This document shows positions 16,759 through 25,821 of a stretch of 64,000 nucleotides of DNA, in pieces. How positions within the stretch are numbered: position 1 is the stretch's first letter; each line of letters opens with the position of its first letter. Below the pieces are notes generated by a model. The model did not search any database, was not told where the DNA came from, and was given only the letters and a program-made list of their open reading frames with translations. The DNA comes from a virus. Where the stretch lies: IMG/VR virus record IMGVR_UViG_3300010354_000065, positions 1 through 64,000 of that record, one strand, 5' to 3'. The translations under genes were made by a program, and so were the position numbers.

Positions 16759-19620
16759 TCAAGCTGTTCTAACCCATAATGTATATGTAGTCGTTGTCGT
16801 AGTACCGGTTACCGTCAACCCCGAATATGCTCCTGTAAATAAACGTGTAAATGTGTTTGCATAGTTGCCACTGAAAGCTCCCGAGTAAGCTCCTGAATAG
16901 CTTCCTGTAAACTGTCCAGTATATACGCCAGTAAACACTCGCGAGTATATACCAGTGTATGATCCCGTAAACTGACCGGTATAAGTTCCGCTGAATACGT
17001 TAGAGTATATACCGGAAAATTGACCAGTGTATGCTCCTGTCCAAGTGTTCAAGAATCCGCCAGTATAGGCACCTGCATAGGTTCCCGAGAACGCTCCTGT
17101 ATATGTGCCTACGTATCCACCCGAAAAGCTTGCAGTGTATGATCCTGTAAAAGCTGTTGTATACCCACCAGTAAATTGACCAGTGAACGCTCCTGTATAG
17201 GTTCCGGAAAAGGTTGCTGTGTAAGAACCAGTAAATGATCCCGTATAGTTACCGGTAAACGAACCAGTAAAAAATCTTGAATAGGCGCCTGTATATGTTC
17301 CCGTATACCCACCCGTGTAAGCGCTTGTGTAGCCTCCGGAGAAAGCTCTAGTATATCCACCGCTGAAAGTTTGATTGTAGGCTCCACTAAACGTACCAAT
17401 ATAAGAAATGCTTGCGTACGGTCCTTGGTAACTTCCTGTAAAAAATCCCGAATACACGCCAGTGAATTGACCAGTATACGTGCTTGCATAATTAGCTGTG
17501 AAGTTGCCTACAAAATCTCCTGTAAATATTCTTGACCAACTGTTATTGTAAATTCCTGTGTATGAACCAGTGAATCCTCTTGTAAACTGATTGGAGTAGA
17601 ATCCTTGGTAGTTTTGCAAATATTCACCAGTAAAGCCTCTTGTAAAGCTTCCAGTGAAAAATCCTTGATAGGACCCTCCAAATGTGTTCTGTCGCGAACC
17701 ACCATACGTGTTCTGTCGCGAACCACCATAAGAGCCAGCATAAGCTTGTCCACCATAATAGCCTGTATAATACACAGCGTTATATGGGTTCTGATAACTT
17801 CCTACGTAGGCTCCTGCACCGGCATAATATCCAGTATAATACGTATTGTTGAAGGGGTTCAAATAAGAACCGGAATATATTGGTACCACATAGTTGCCTG
17901 TATACGATCCAGCGTACGTGCCAGTGTATGATCCAGCATATGTACCGGTATAATTTCCAGTAAACGTGCCACTGAACTCTCTTGAAAACGCTCGCGAATA
18001 CGTACCAACCCAGGCGCCGGTATACAATCCTGTGAATGCACCACTGAATCCACCCGAGTAAGTACCTGCATATATTCCCGAGTAAGCAGCTGCATAACTA
18101 CCTGTAAAACCGTTATTTGAAAAAACGCGTGAGAATGTAGGTGTTACAAGGCGTGAAAAAGCCTGGTTATAGACGCCAGTAAAAAAGTTTGAGTAGCTTC
18201 CTGCGTATGATCCTGTCCACACCGTACCAAACGCTCTTTGAAAGGCACCAGTAAAAAATCCTACATAACCTCCTGTGAAAGCCTGGTTGTAGGATCCCGC
18301 AAACGTTTGATTATATGCACCAGCAAATACTGAACCTTGGTAAGACCCAGAATATGTTGCAGTAAAGTTCTGATTATACGTACCAGCAAACGTTTGATTA
18401 TACGCACCAGCAAACGCCGAGCCTTGAAAAGATCCAGCGAAAACTCTTGAGAAAGCTTGGTTATAGGTGCCAGCAAACGTTTGATTATATGCACCAGCAA
18501 ACGCTGAACCCTGATACGTTCCACCATACTGTCCCGTAAATAAACGAGAGTACGTACCTCCATATACCCCGGTATAAGCTCCTGAATATATGTTTTGATA
18601 TACACCGGTGAATGTTTGATTGAATCCACCCGTGAAATTGCCTACATATGGACCTGTAAATGCCTGATTATATGTGCCAGCGTATGCACCGGTAAATTTT
18701 GTAACGTCTAAGAAGTTACCTGTAAAGCCTTGGTTAAATGTACCTACATACGCTCCAGTAAACGCTTGAGTATATGCACCTGTAAACGCACCGGTAAATG
18801 TACCCAAATAACTACCAGCATATGCTGTATCAACCAGTCCGTTTGAAGTATCGGTAAACGTACCACGAGCTACCCATGTTCCCGGTGTTGGTGTAGTCGT
18901 AGATATTTGATATCTACCAATTCCTGAATTACTAATATAATCACGAATAGCCGGAAGCAGAGATTGTATTTCTGCATTTGTCATCTCCGTTAAGCTATTA
19001 GCAGCTCCTTTGAGAGGACGCTTTGTACCTGTACCTGTATTTGTAGTACGTTGATAAAGGTTGTATGTTGTAGTTAATGTTGTATTACTTACACTATCAA
19101 CATACGTATCTACGATAGAAGATTTAACAACCCAAGTACCAGTTCCTGGTGCTGTTGTTCCAAGCCAATATGCACCTTGAGCTCCTGCTGAAACTTCAGC
19201 AACTACTTTACTAAGGATGTCATCACGAATTTCGTTATTTGAAAACTGCTTTACTTGCTGCACACCACCTATGACCTCTACCTTAAGAGGCCGAGTCATC
19301 GCGTTGAAGTTAGTCGTTAGCGATGTATCTAAGTTTTGATATAGAGTCCACGTTGTTGATGAAGAAGTAACAGGATGTGTACCAATTGGAGGTAAACTTG
19401 TTGGATATACATCAACAACTGTACCGCCAGTGACATTGTTCCACGTTGGTGCTGTTGTTCTTAACTCAAGAACATTACCATAACCAGAGACGTTTGAAGA
19501 ACTATAAAATTGATCAGTTATTAACGGAACGATATGATTGAGGATGTCTGCATCAGACATCTCTTGTACACCATCGCTCGTACTCGCCGTAACATATCTT
19601 GCTCTAAGTGGTCTTGCCAT
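16759..19620 (-). CDS. Second tetrapeptide-repeat virion protein (953 aa)
   Basis: Same architecture as its downstream neighbour: three N-terminal domains of the RPL...VQEMSDADI...GTWV type (about residues 1-260), about 170 tetrads of [YF]-[TSAV]-G-x (about residues 262-930), and a short C-terminus ending YTLWVRTA. Some stretches depart from the rule (NAVYYTGYYGG, GSRQNTYGGSRQNTFGG). Six bases separate it from the 1796-aa gene. Clearly a paralogue; the pair may form different segments of one fibre or alternative adhesins. Function inferred from context. Confidence 0.7.
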   Translation of the reverse strand: MARPLRARYVTASTSDGVQEMSDADILNHIVPLITDQFYSSSNVSGYGNVLELRTTAPTWNNVTGGTVVDVYPTSLPPIGTHPVTSSSTTWTLYQNLDTSLTTNFNAMTRPLKVEVIGGVQQVKQFSNNEIRDDILSKVVAEVSAGAQGAYWLGTTAPGTGTWVVKSSIVDTYVDSVSNTTLTTTYNLYQRTTNTGTGTKRPLKGAANSLTEMTNAEIQSLLPAIRDYISNSGIGRYQISTTTPTPGTWVARGTFTDTSNGLVDTAYAGSYLGTFTGAFTGAYTQAFTGAYVGTFNQGFTGNFLDVTKFTGAYAGTYNQAFTGPYVGNFTGGFNQTFTGVYQNIYSGAYTGVYGGTYSRLFTGQYGGTYQGSAFAGAYNQTFAGTYNQAFSRVFAGSFQGSAFAGAYNQTFAGTYNQNFTATYSGSYQGSVFAGAYNQTFAGSYNQAFTGGYVGFFTGAFQRAFGTVWTGSYAGSYSNFFTGVYNQAFSRLVTPTFSRVFSNNGFTGSYAAAYSGIYAGTYSGGFSGAFTGLYTGAWVGTYSRAFSREFSGTFTGNYTGTYAGSYTGTYAGSYTGNYVVPIYSGSYLNPFNNTYYTGYYAGAGAYVGSYQNPYNAVYYTGYYGGQAYAGSYGGSRQNTYGGSRQNTFGGSYQGFFTGSFTRGFTGEYLQNYQGFYSNQFTRGFTGSYTGIYNNSWSRIFTGDFVGNFTANYASTYTGQFTGVYSGFFTGSYQGPYASISYIGTFSGAYNQTFSGGYTRAFSGGYTSAYTGGYTGTYTGAYSRFFTGSFTGNYTGSFTGSYTATFSGTYTGAFTGQFTGGYTTAFTGSYTASFSGGYVGTYTGAFSGTYAGAYTGGFLNTWTGAYTGQFSGIYSNVFSGTYTGQFTGSYTGIYSRVFTGVYTGQFTGSYSGAYSGAFSGNYANTFTRLFTGAYSGLTVTGTTTTTTYTLWVRTA
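16820..18835 (-). repeat. 12-bp period tetrapeptide repeat array (about 2 kb)
   Basis: Continuation of the same 12-base coding repeat as at 11430-15985, with local block duplications such as the AFAGAYNQTFAGTYNQ units near 18290-18510. Confidence 0.9.
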
Positions 19621-19621
19621 C

Positions 19622-20911
19622 TCATGGTCCCAGGCGTGTTCCGCTTACATCGTAAATCCCAAAGTTGCCTGCATGAGCAACGTTTCCTGCTTTATATTTA
19701 AACTCCGCCTGATTAAACTGCAGCACTGCTGTTGTAGCAGTTGAGTTAACAGATTGAAACAAGAAACCCCCGTCTCCTGCTGTTGCATTCGCTTCATATG
19801 TTGTAACAGTTAAACGCGTATTTGTTGTATTACCGGCTAACGAAACGTGTGCATTATGTGTTGCGTTTCCTGACAGAAAACGAATAGCTGCATTAGCACT
19901 CGTTATTACTGTATTACCATTTATTGAAATTAGATCAGAGGTTGGTGATGCATTTTTAAAACCCACACGGTTGTTAACACCGTCTAAGAACAACAAGTCA
20001 GTATCAAACGTTGCGTTTGCTGCAAAAGTTGCAACACTTGTTACGTTAACAAAGCCTGTAATTGTTGTGTTACCAAGTCCAGCAGTATTATTTACTAGAA
20101 ATGCACCGTTTACTGTAGCTGCACCTGTTAAACTTGTAGCGCCTAACACTCTTAAAGAACCAACGTTCGCTAAACCTATTGATGTATCAATATTACCGGC
20201 TGTAGAAAATCTTATTCTCTGTGGAGTTAAAGTGTGCCCCGTTTCTGTCACACCTGCTGTTAGATCAATAGCTGATCCATTGTAAGTAGCTGACAGCTTG
20301 AAAGCTGTTGTGTTTGAGCTAACAACAAAATAACTGCTTCCGTTTGTCAATCCTGTTACAGCTGTGTTTCCTGTTGAAACAACATATCTAACAAGATCGC
20401 CATCGCTGAAACCATGAACTGCTGTCGTTGTAATAAAGTCTGTTGTGTTAGCAACACCAGTTAAGGCATTAAATGTCGCTGACGAACCGACAACATTTGC
20501 AAATCCCGAAAAGGTAGTATTACCGACAGCTAAAGTATTTGCAATGGTAACAGCACCATTTACATCCAACGTACCTCTTAAATTAGTTGCTCCACCAACG
20601 TTTGCTGTAGAAGATACATTAATGAAACCTGTTATTGTTGTGTTACCTGCCGCTAACGTATTACTTACGTTAACAGCCCCAACAAAATCCCCACCCATTG
20701 CGTTGATAGTCCAACGCGCTGTACTGTTACCAAGAGAGTATGTGTTGTTTACAGGTAGAACATTACTTTGCAGATTTGCAGTGATAGAAAGATACGTTCC
20801 GTTGATATCAACGTTACCATTGAAGCCTGCAGGGCCGGCAATGTTAGCGGTACCTAGAGCAAGAAAGCCGTTCTCGACCTTAAATTGTACATTGCTTGAC
20901 GTATCAGCCAT
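19622..20911 (-). CDS. Fibre-like protein with shared repeat and GNTAVxGL module
   Basis: A 429-aa beta-rich protein. It has an N-terminal segment (VQFKVENGFLALGTANI) similar to other marine phage fibre starts, then GNTTITGFINVSS repeats. A module of about 70 aa (HGFSDGDLVRYVVSTGNTAV, then LTNGSSYFV ... TGHTL) spans about residues 155-235 and recurs four times in the gp7-like protein. The C-terminus (NFGIYDVSGTRLGP) resembles the end of the 210-aa protein at 4468. Probable fibre subunit. Confidence 0.6.
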   Translation of the reverse strand: MADTSSNVQFKVENGFLALGTANIAGPAGFNGNVDINGTYLSITANLQSNVLPVNNTYSLGNSTARWTINAMGGDFVGAVNVSNTLAAGNTTITGFINVSSTANVGGATNLRGTLDVNGAVTIANTLAVGNTTFSGFANVVGSSATFNALTGVANTTDFITTTAVHGFSDGDLVRYVVSTGNTAVTGLTNGSSYFVVSSNTTAFKLSATYNGSAIDLTAGVTETGHTLTPQRIRFSTAGNIDTSIGLANVGSLRVLGATSLTGAATVNGAFLVNNTAGLGNTTITGFVNVTSVATFAANATFDTDLLFLDGVNNRVGFKNASPTSDLISINGNTVITSANAAIRFLSGNATHNAHVSLAGNTTNTRLTVTTYEANATAGDGGFLFQSVNSTATTAVLQFNQAEFKYKAGNVAHAGNFGIYDVSGTRLGP

Positions 20912-20919
20912 TACTTACC

Positions 20920-23025
20920 TTACTTGATGAACTGTATAAACATTTTAACAGACGAGTTAGCAGTTGTCTGTTGGAATTTTATTGCAAGAGCTGTTGTATT
21001 TATCGCAGTAGAAAAGTTACCTAAATTAGCTGTTGCTGGAGCAGCAACGGTACCGTAAATGGTAAGCGTTACATCGTTTGCTGAAGCAGAGTGAGCAAAT
21101 ATCATCTCTTGTGTTGATACGTTAGCTCCACTGAAGGATGTTACTGTAGCTGTTATTTTTGCAGCTCTGTATCCAACCGGTTTCGTTAAAACAAGAACGT
21201 CTACTGGGGACGCTGTTGTTGTACCAAGATTTGAGTTAGCGACAACGTGTAGAACAACGTCTGATTGCAGAGTGGTGTTTCCACCAACACTTAATGCACC
21301 ACCAACATTAGCGGTTGATGAAACGTTGATAAACCCTGTTACGGTTGTATTACCTGTTGCTAATGTGTTATTGATAGTAGCTACACCATTAACAGTTGCA
21401 GCACCAACAACATTCAGCGTCGAACTTACGTTAGCAAAACCAGTTATTGTTGTATTACCGACAGCAGCGGTGTTATTAACTGTAAATGCTCCATTAACCG
21501 TTGCAGCATCAACAACATTCAGCGTCGAACTTACGTTAGCAAAACCTGTGATTGAAGTGTTACCTGTTGCTAATGTGTTGTTAATTGTTGCAGCACCATT
21601 TACAGTTGCGGCGCCCACAACGTTTAGTGTTGTTGATACGTTTGCAAAGCCAGTAATAGATGTATTACCTGTTGCTAATGTATTGTTGATCGTTGCAGCA
21701 CCGTTAACTGTTGCAGCACCCACAACATTCAATGTTGAACTTACGTTAGCAAATCCTGTAATCGATGTGTTACCAGTTGCCAATGTATTATTAATAGTAG
21801 CTGCACCGTTAACAGTTGCAGCACCTACGACATTTAATGTCGATGATACATTTGCAAAACCTGTAATTGATGTGTTACCAGCTGCTAGTGTTGTTGATAC
21901 GTTTGCAAAACCTGTTATGGTAACGTTACCTGATGCAACAGTGTTTGCTACAGTAACAGCACCGTTAACCGTTAACGTACTACGTAGATTAACAGCTCCA
22001 CCAACGTTAGCTGTTGAGGAAATGTTTGCAAATCCAGTTATTGTTGTGTTTCCAACAGCTGCTGTGTTGTTAACCGTGAATGCTCCGTTAACAGTTGCAG
22101 CACCTACAACGTTTAATGTGGAAGATACGTTAGCAAATCCTGTTACAGTTGTATTACCAACCGCTGCTGTGTTGTTAACTGTCAGAGCACCATTTACTGT
22201 TGCTGGACCGACCACATTTAACGCTGTTGTAACGTTTGCTGTTGTTAGAGTCGTAATACCGATTACGTTTAATGTATTTGATAACGACGTAGCATTAACA
22301 ACTGTTAAATTGCCTGTGACCGAAACACTGTTGACACTTACCGTCAAAGCGGTTACAGTACTGTTGCCAGTGAGCTGAATACTATTAACAGAGGTATTGC
22401 CTTTTAGAGTGGTGTTACCCGTGATAGTGCTTACAGCTTGAACGCCAAACGCTGTTGCGTTAATATTTGTATTTGCATTTTGTAAGGATACATTTGAGGT
22501 AACTGACACGTTACCCGTTTGTATTGTCATTAGTGCGGTGTTGACAAATACATTAGAGCTATTTAAATACGCGTTTGAAGAGAGCTCTATTCTACCGCCA
22601 CTAAAAATAGTTGCGACTGTATTGCCTATCATGTAGGTAGAGTCAATAATTACATTAGCCTGCACATTGGCTAATGTACCTTCAACTATGAAGCTCTGTG
22701 TGTTAGAGTAAAAGTATCCTGTTGAATTATAAATTGCAACGTTACTAGAAAACGAAGTATTACTTCCAGTGAAATTTGCGTTTGATGTTACACCCAGATT
22801 GGCCGACGTGCTAACGTTACCACCACGAAGCGTTGTTCCAACGCCAATAGTATTTGCTGCAAATACACCTATTAGTTGCGAATTACCCGATACTTGAGCG
22901 CCACCAGCAGTGTTATTGGCTGTAAGAGCCTGAGTAGTGAAAGTGTCAGCCATCTGGTTGGTAATACCAATCCAGGTCGCAAAAGAGTCTGTCGATATAA
23001 CAACGTTAGCTATTGATCTTGCCAT
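20920..23025 (-). CDS. Repetitive tail fibre-like protein (701 aa)
   Basis: Starts MARSIANVVISTDSFATWI, a common N-terminus of T4-like marine fibre proteins. About residues 265-590 comprise roughly nine copies of a 35-aa repeat (TGFANVSSTLNVVGAATVNG plus AATINNTLATGNTSI). The C-terminal domain (about 600-701, with TKPVGYRAAKITATVTSF and EMIFAHSASANDVTLTIYG) looks like a compact beta head. Related to the 704-aa gene at 5536. Likely a trimeric fibre. Confidence 0.65.
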   Translation of the reverse strand: MARSIANVVISTDSFATWIGITNQMADTFTTQALTANNTAGGAQVSGNSQLIGVFAANTIGVGTTLRGGNVSTSANLGVTSNANFTGSNTSFSSNVAIYNSTGYFYSNTQSFIVEGTLANVQANVIIDSTYMIGNTVATIFSGGRIELSSNAYLNSSNVFVNTALMTIQTGNVSVTSNVSLQNANTNINATAFGVQAVSTITGNTTLKGNTSVNSIQLTGNSTVTALTVSVNSVSVTGNLTVVNATSLSNTLNVIGITTLTTANVTTALNVVGPATVNGALTVNNTAAVGNTTVTGFANVSSTLNVVGAATVNGAFTVNNTAAVGNTTITGFANISSTANVGGAVNLRSTLTVNGAVTVANTVASGNVTITGFANVSTTLAAGNTSITGFANVSSTLNVVGAATVNGAATINNTLATGNTSITGFANVSSTLNVVGAATVNGAATINNTLATGNTSITGFANVSTTLNVVGAATVNGAATINNTLATGNTSITGFANVSSTLNVVDAATVNGAFTVNNTAAVGNTTITGFANVSSTLNVVGAATVNGVATINNTLATGNTTVTGFINVSSTANVGGALSVGGNTTLQSDVVLHVVANSNLGTTTASPVDVLVLTKPVGYRAAKITATVTSFSGANVSTQEMIFAHSASANDVTLTIYGTVAAPATANLGNFSTAINTTALAIKFQQTTANSSVKMFIQFIK
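21290..22230 (-). repeat. Tandem 105-base fibre repeats
   Basis: About nine copies of a 105-base unit encoding TGFANVSSTLNVVGAATVNG and a following linker. Copies near 21530-21850 are almost identical; others are shortened, suggesting unequal exchange. Confidence 0.8.
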
Positions 23026-23239
23026 TTGTATTTCCGTTAATTAACTGTTTCAGTAAATCCTTAAACTCTCTTACGTCTTTTTGAAGATCAGAAACTGTTT
23101 CTTCAAGCTGCTGCTGTCTTAATACAAACGCTCTTTCACTTTTAAAACGCTCGTAGCCAGCCTTATCAATATTTAGAATTGCTTTTGAGCTGGGATCCTT
23201 GACATAGTTTGGATCATCGGTACCTAACAGTTGCCTCAT
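23006..23239 (-). CDS. Small coiled-coil protein between structural genes (77 aa)
   Basis: Starts MRQLLGTDDPNYVKDPSSKA and continues as a charged helix (QQQLEETVSDLQKDVREF), with the last six codons overlapping the next gene. ATGA overlap with the 677-aa gene upstream. Similar short coiled-coil genes sit among baseplate and fibre genes of marine T4-like phages. Possibly a fibre trimerisation or assembly factor; function unknown. Confidence 0.55.
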   Translation of the reverse strand: MRQLLGTDDPNYVKDPSSKAILNIDKAGYERFKSERAFVLRQQQLEETVSDLQKDVREFKDLLKQLINGNTNGKINS

Positions 23240-25269
23240 GCCGAGACCGCCACTGCTTGAAGATCGTCAACAAAAGGTATACTTGTATTATCACTAGACA
23301 ATAATACAACCTTAACAGCAAAGCTGTCATAAGATTGGAACTTTGCTAACTGTCCATTAAAATACGTAAGCATATTGAAATTTTGCTTATCTAGATATGC
23401 AGTGTTTTTATCTGTTACTTTATCTACGTAGAAACCGGACTCTAGATTTGTAACGGTTGTATTAGAAATGGCTTTTGATAAAGTTAAAGATGACGTGTTA
23501 GCAGCAATAACCGTATCAACGATATAAACCATACTATTGCCTGAATGATACACTCTTACAACATCATCGACTGTAATATCGGTATTAACAGTTCCTGATG
23601 AACCACGAATAAGACCGTTTGCATTAACAGCAAAATTACCTGATATTTTTGTGCCTGGCGGGGAAAATGGAACATCATACCCCAAATCTCTGAAATCATT
23701 TATGTTTGAGGGGTTTGATGTAACCCCTATGGAAGCAGAGTTTAAAGATAATTCTGTCCAATTCTTTTTATCAAACGCCTCGTTGTCCGCGGAGTTGTAA
23801 AACTTTGCATATACCTTTACGTCCGAATTTGCTGGTTTAAATGCCTTAAGATATACTTTTAAATCTTCAGCAAATTGGTTATCAATTAATTGAACTTGAT
23901 TTCCAACATACCGCGCTTGTGCTACACCGCGGTTTACAGCTTCATTTGTGGTGCTATTGTTTATGTTATAACGTTCTACAAACACATCAAGGTCTTCTTT
24001 ACGGATGAAAGGACTTGTATAAGGGTTAGAAGAGCTCAGTGTCATTTCACCATGAAATGATTTGAATGGTGTTGCAGCTGTTACTTCGTTTGTACGAGAT
24101 GCAAGAGAGGCATCATAAGTATTAATATACTCGCGCTTACCTAATTTTGTTTCTACTTTACGGCTCGTGCTTACTGAACCGCCAACATTAGCAAAATTAG
24201 CTGTCAAGGAAATAGATGTTTGTGGGGGTGTTGTAGCGTTGTAATTAGGTACCACATTGTTGACTCTCGTGTTTGCAATAGCTGTTATGTTAGCTGTTGC
24301 CCCGGAGTCCAATCCACGAATAGTAGTTCCTGTTGTAAGATATAGAGTAGATGTTGCTGTTGAATCTTGAATAACAAACCTATCGTTTATTGTAGAATAT
24401 TCAAACAACCTACCAGTTACAGTTTTGTAGTATTGAGCACTCGCAACAGTAAAACTTGGTGGCTGCGTTAGTACAAGGTGTGTTGCATTAGTAACGGAAT
24501 TTACTGTACGAATATTTACATTGCTACCACCATCTGTGATAACGATCTTGTCACCAACAACTACGTCAGTGGTAAAGAGTGTGCTCGTACCAACCAAATT
24601 TGTTGAAACAGCTGATACGTTAACATTGCCTGTTAAAGCAGATCTTTGTTGAAAGACTTCTTCACCACCTAAAAATGTACCTGACACAGAACTAACTGTA
24701 AGAAGCTCATATGGACGGTTTTTAATCTTTATTGTTTTTGTCAAAGAGCTAAACTTTGCAACTCTGATTTGGAAATTTAAATCTGTATCTGTAAGAGGAG
24801 TTAAAACATAACCGTTTGTTATTTTGTAAGCATTACCATCAACAATACCAGACGAAACTTGTGTTATTGACGTTGATGAAACTGAAGTTTTGCCTGCTTT
24901 ATTAGCAAATACCTGAAAGTCAGTATCACCACCATCAAACTTAATTAAAAAACAATATTTTCTGTCCGTACTAACACATAGCGGCTTTGAAAAAGTAAAT
25001 GTCGTTGCTGTAGCTCCTGTTGTACTCACGGAAATATCATCATATTCTTTACGCGCTGTGTCTAAAGGAATGCTAGACAAATCAGGAGTCCCATCTTCTT
25101 TAACACTACAAAGAGCTAACGTAACACCTGGACTCTCAATGCCCGTCGTTGTTTTACCAACTACTGGCTTTGCTCTGAAGTACAGATTTATAGAAGCAAT
25201 AAAACATACTTCTGCGTTTTGTACAGCAGCTTTATCAAGAAAAAACGTTTGTCCTAAATCGTAGCTCAT
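23236..25269 (-). CDS. Baseplate/fibre attachment structural protein (677 aa)
   Basis: Starts MSYDLGQTFFLDKAAVQNAE and continues with an SP-x-V-T-L-A-L-C segment and many short beta repeats, a pattern I associate with large baseplate-periphery proteins of T4-like marine phages. The position between the DUF4815 protein and the fibre genes suits a gp9/gp10-like fibre-anchoring role, but no clear T4 counterpart can be assigned. No enzymatic motif seen. Confidence 0.55.
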   Translation of the reverse strand: MSYDLGQTFFLDKAAVQNAEVCFIASINLYFRAKPVVGKTTTGIESPGVTLALCSVKEDGTPDLSSIPLDTARKEYDDISVSTTGATATTFTFSKPLCVSTDRKYCFLIKFDGGDTDFQVFANKAGKTSVSSTSITQVSSGIVDGNAYKITNGYVLTPLTDTDLNFQIRVAKFSSLTKTIKIKNRPYELLTVSSVSGTFLGGEEVFQQRSALTGNVNVSAVSTNLVGTSTLFTTDVVVGDKIVITDGGSNVNIRTVNSVTNATHLVLTQPPSFTVASAQYYKTVTGRLFEYSTINDRFVIQDSTATSTLYLTTGTTIRGLDSGATANITAIANTRVNNVVPNYNATTPPQTSISLTANFANVGGSVSTSRKVETKLGKREYINTYDASLASRTNEVTAATPFKSFHGEMTLSSSNPYTSPFIRKEDLDVFVERYNINNSTTNEAVNRGVAQARYVGNQVQLIDNQFAEDLKVYLKAFKPANSDVKVYAKFYNSADNEAFDKKNWTELSLNSASIGVTSNPSNINDFRDLGYDVPFSPPGTKISGNFAVNANGLIRGSSGTVNTDITVDDVVRVYHSGNSMVYIVDTVIAANTSSLTLSKAISNTTVTNLESGFYVDKVTDKNTAYLDKQNFNMLTYFNGQLAKFQSYDSFAVKVVLLSSDNTSIPFVDDLQAVAVSA

Positions 25270-25310
25270 TACTAGCCTTTGTTTTAAATATGTTTAAATA
25301 AACGATATCT

Positions 25311-25796
25311 TTACCACGTAGACACCTGATATCCTGTATCAACAACAGGAGTGGTAGCAACTTCAACCGGTGCTTGATATGGTTTGTTAATTATTTGATA
25401 TTCATTCTCTGGTGGAATATAAACTGATATTTGAAGCTGTGTTGTGAAAAAAGAGTCTGATGTCTCTTCAAAACCAACACCAAGAGAAGACTGGCTTTGA
25501 TTAACAACACTCAATTCTTTTGTACCAGCAATTGATGCAGCAATTCGCTGCCCTTCAGCTACAGTCGTTGCAGCTGTTGATGCACCACTCTGATAATAAA
25601 AATCAAATGTTACTTTCCCATCACTATCTGTTACTATAGGATCGCCCAAGTTACCGTTGAGTGGCTTGATTTGTGTAGATGGAACAAGATTTCGTTCAAA
25701 GTAACAATAGTGAGTTGTCAATGGCCTCATACCATAAAGAGTTACAGTAAAAACCTGATCTCTTACTGTAAAATATAAATTTGTTTCGGTTGCCAT
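25311..25796 (-). CDS. Small structural protein, probably baseplate-associated (161 aa)
   Basis: A compact beta-rich protein (YFTVRDQVFTVTLYGMRPLT, then HYCYFERNLVPSTQIKP) with an Ig-like alternation and a Pro-rich C-terminus. It lies between the 677-aa protein and the DUF4815 gene in the same operon. I have no family name for it; its location and lack of catalytic motifs suggest a virion role. Confidence 0.5.
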   Translation of the reverse strand: MATETNLYFTVRDQVFTVTLYGMRPLTTHYCYFERNLVPSTQIKPLNGNLGDPIVTDSDGKVTFDFYYQSGASTAATTVAEGQRIAASIAGTKELSVVNQSQSSLGVGFEETSDSFFTTQLQISVYIPPENEYQIINKPYQAPVEVATTPVVDTGYQVSTW

Positions 25797-25821
25797 GCTA
25801 CTATATTTTCCTTGTTAGATT

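Noticed and set aside
11430-18835. Possible CRISPR array because of regular short repeats
   Set aside because: The repeats are in-frame coding units with 12-base period and no unique spacers or cas genes.
21272-22378. Long open frame on the plus strand (368 aa), antisense to the fibre repeats
   Set aside because: Ala/Val/Pro-rich product that mirrors the minus-strand repeat codons; no ribosome site, and similar antisense frames occur over every repeat gene (for example 6146-6949). A composition artefact.
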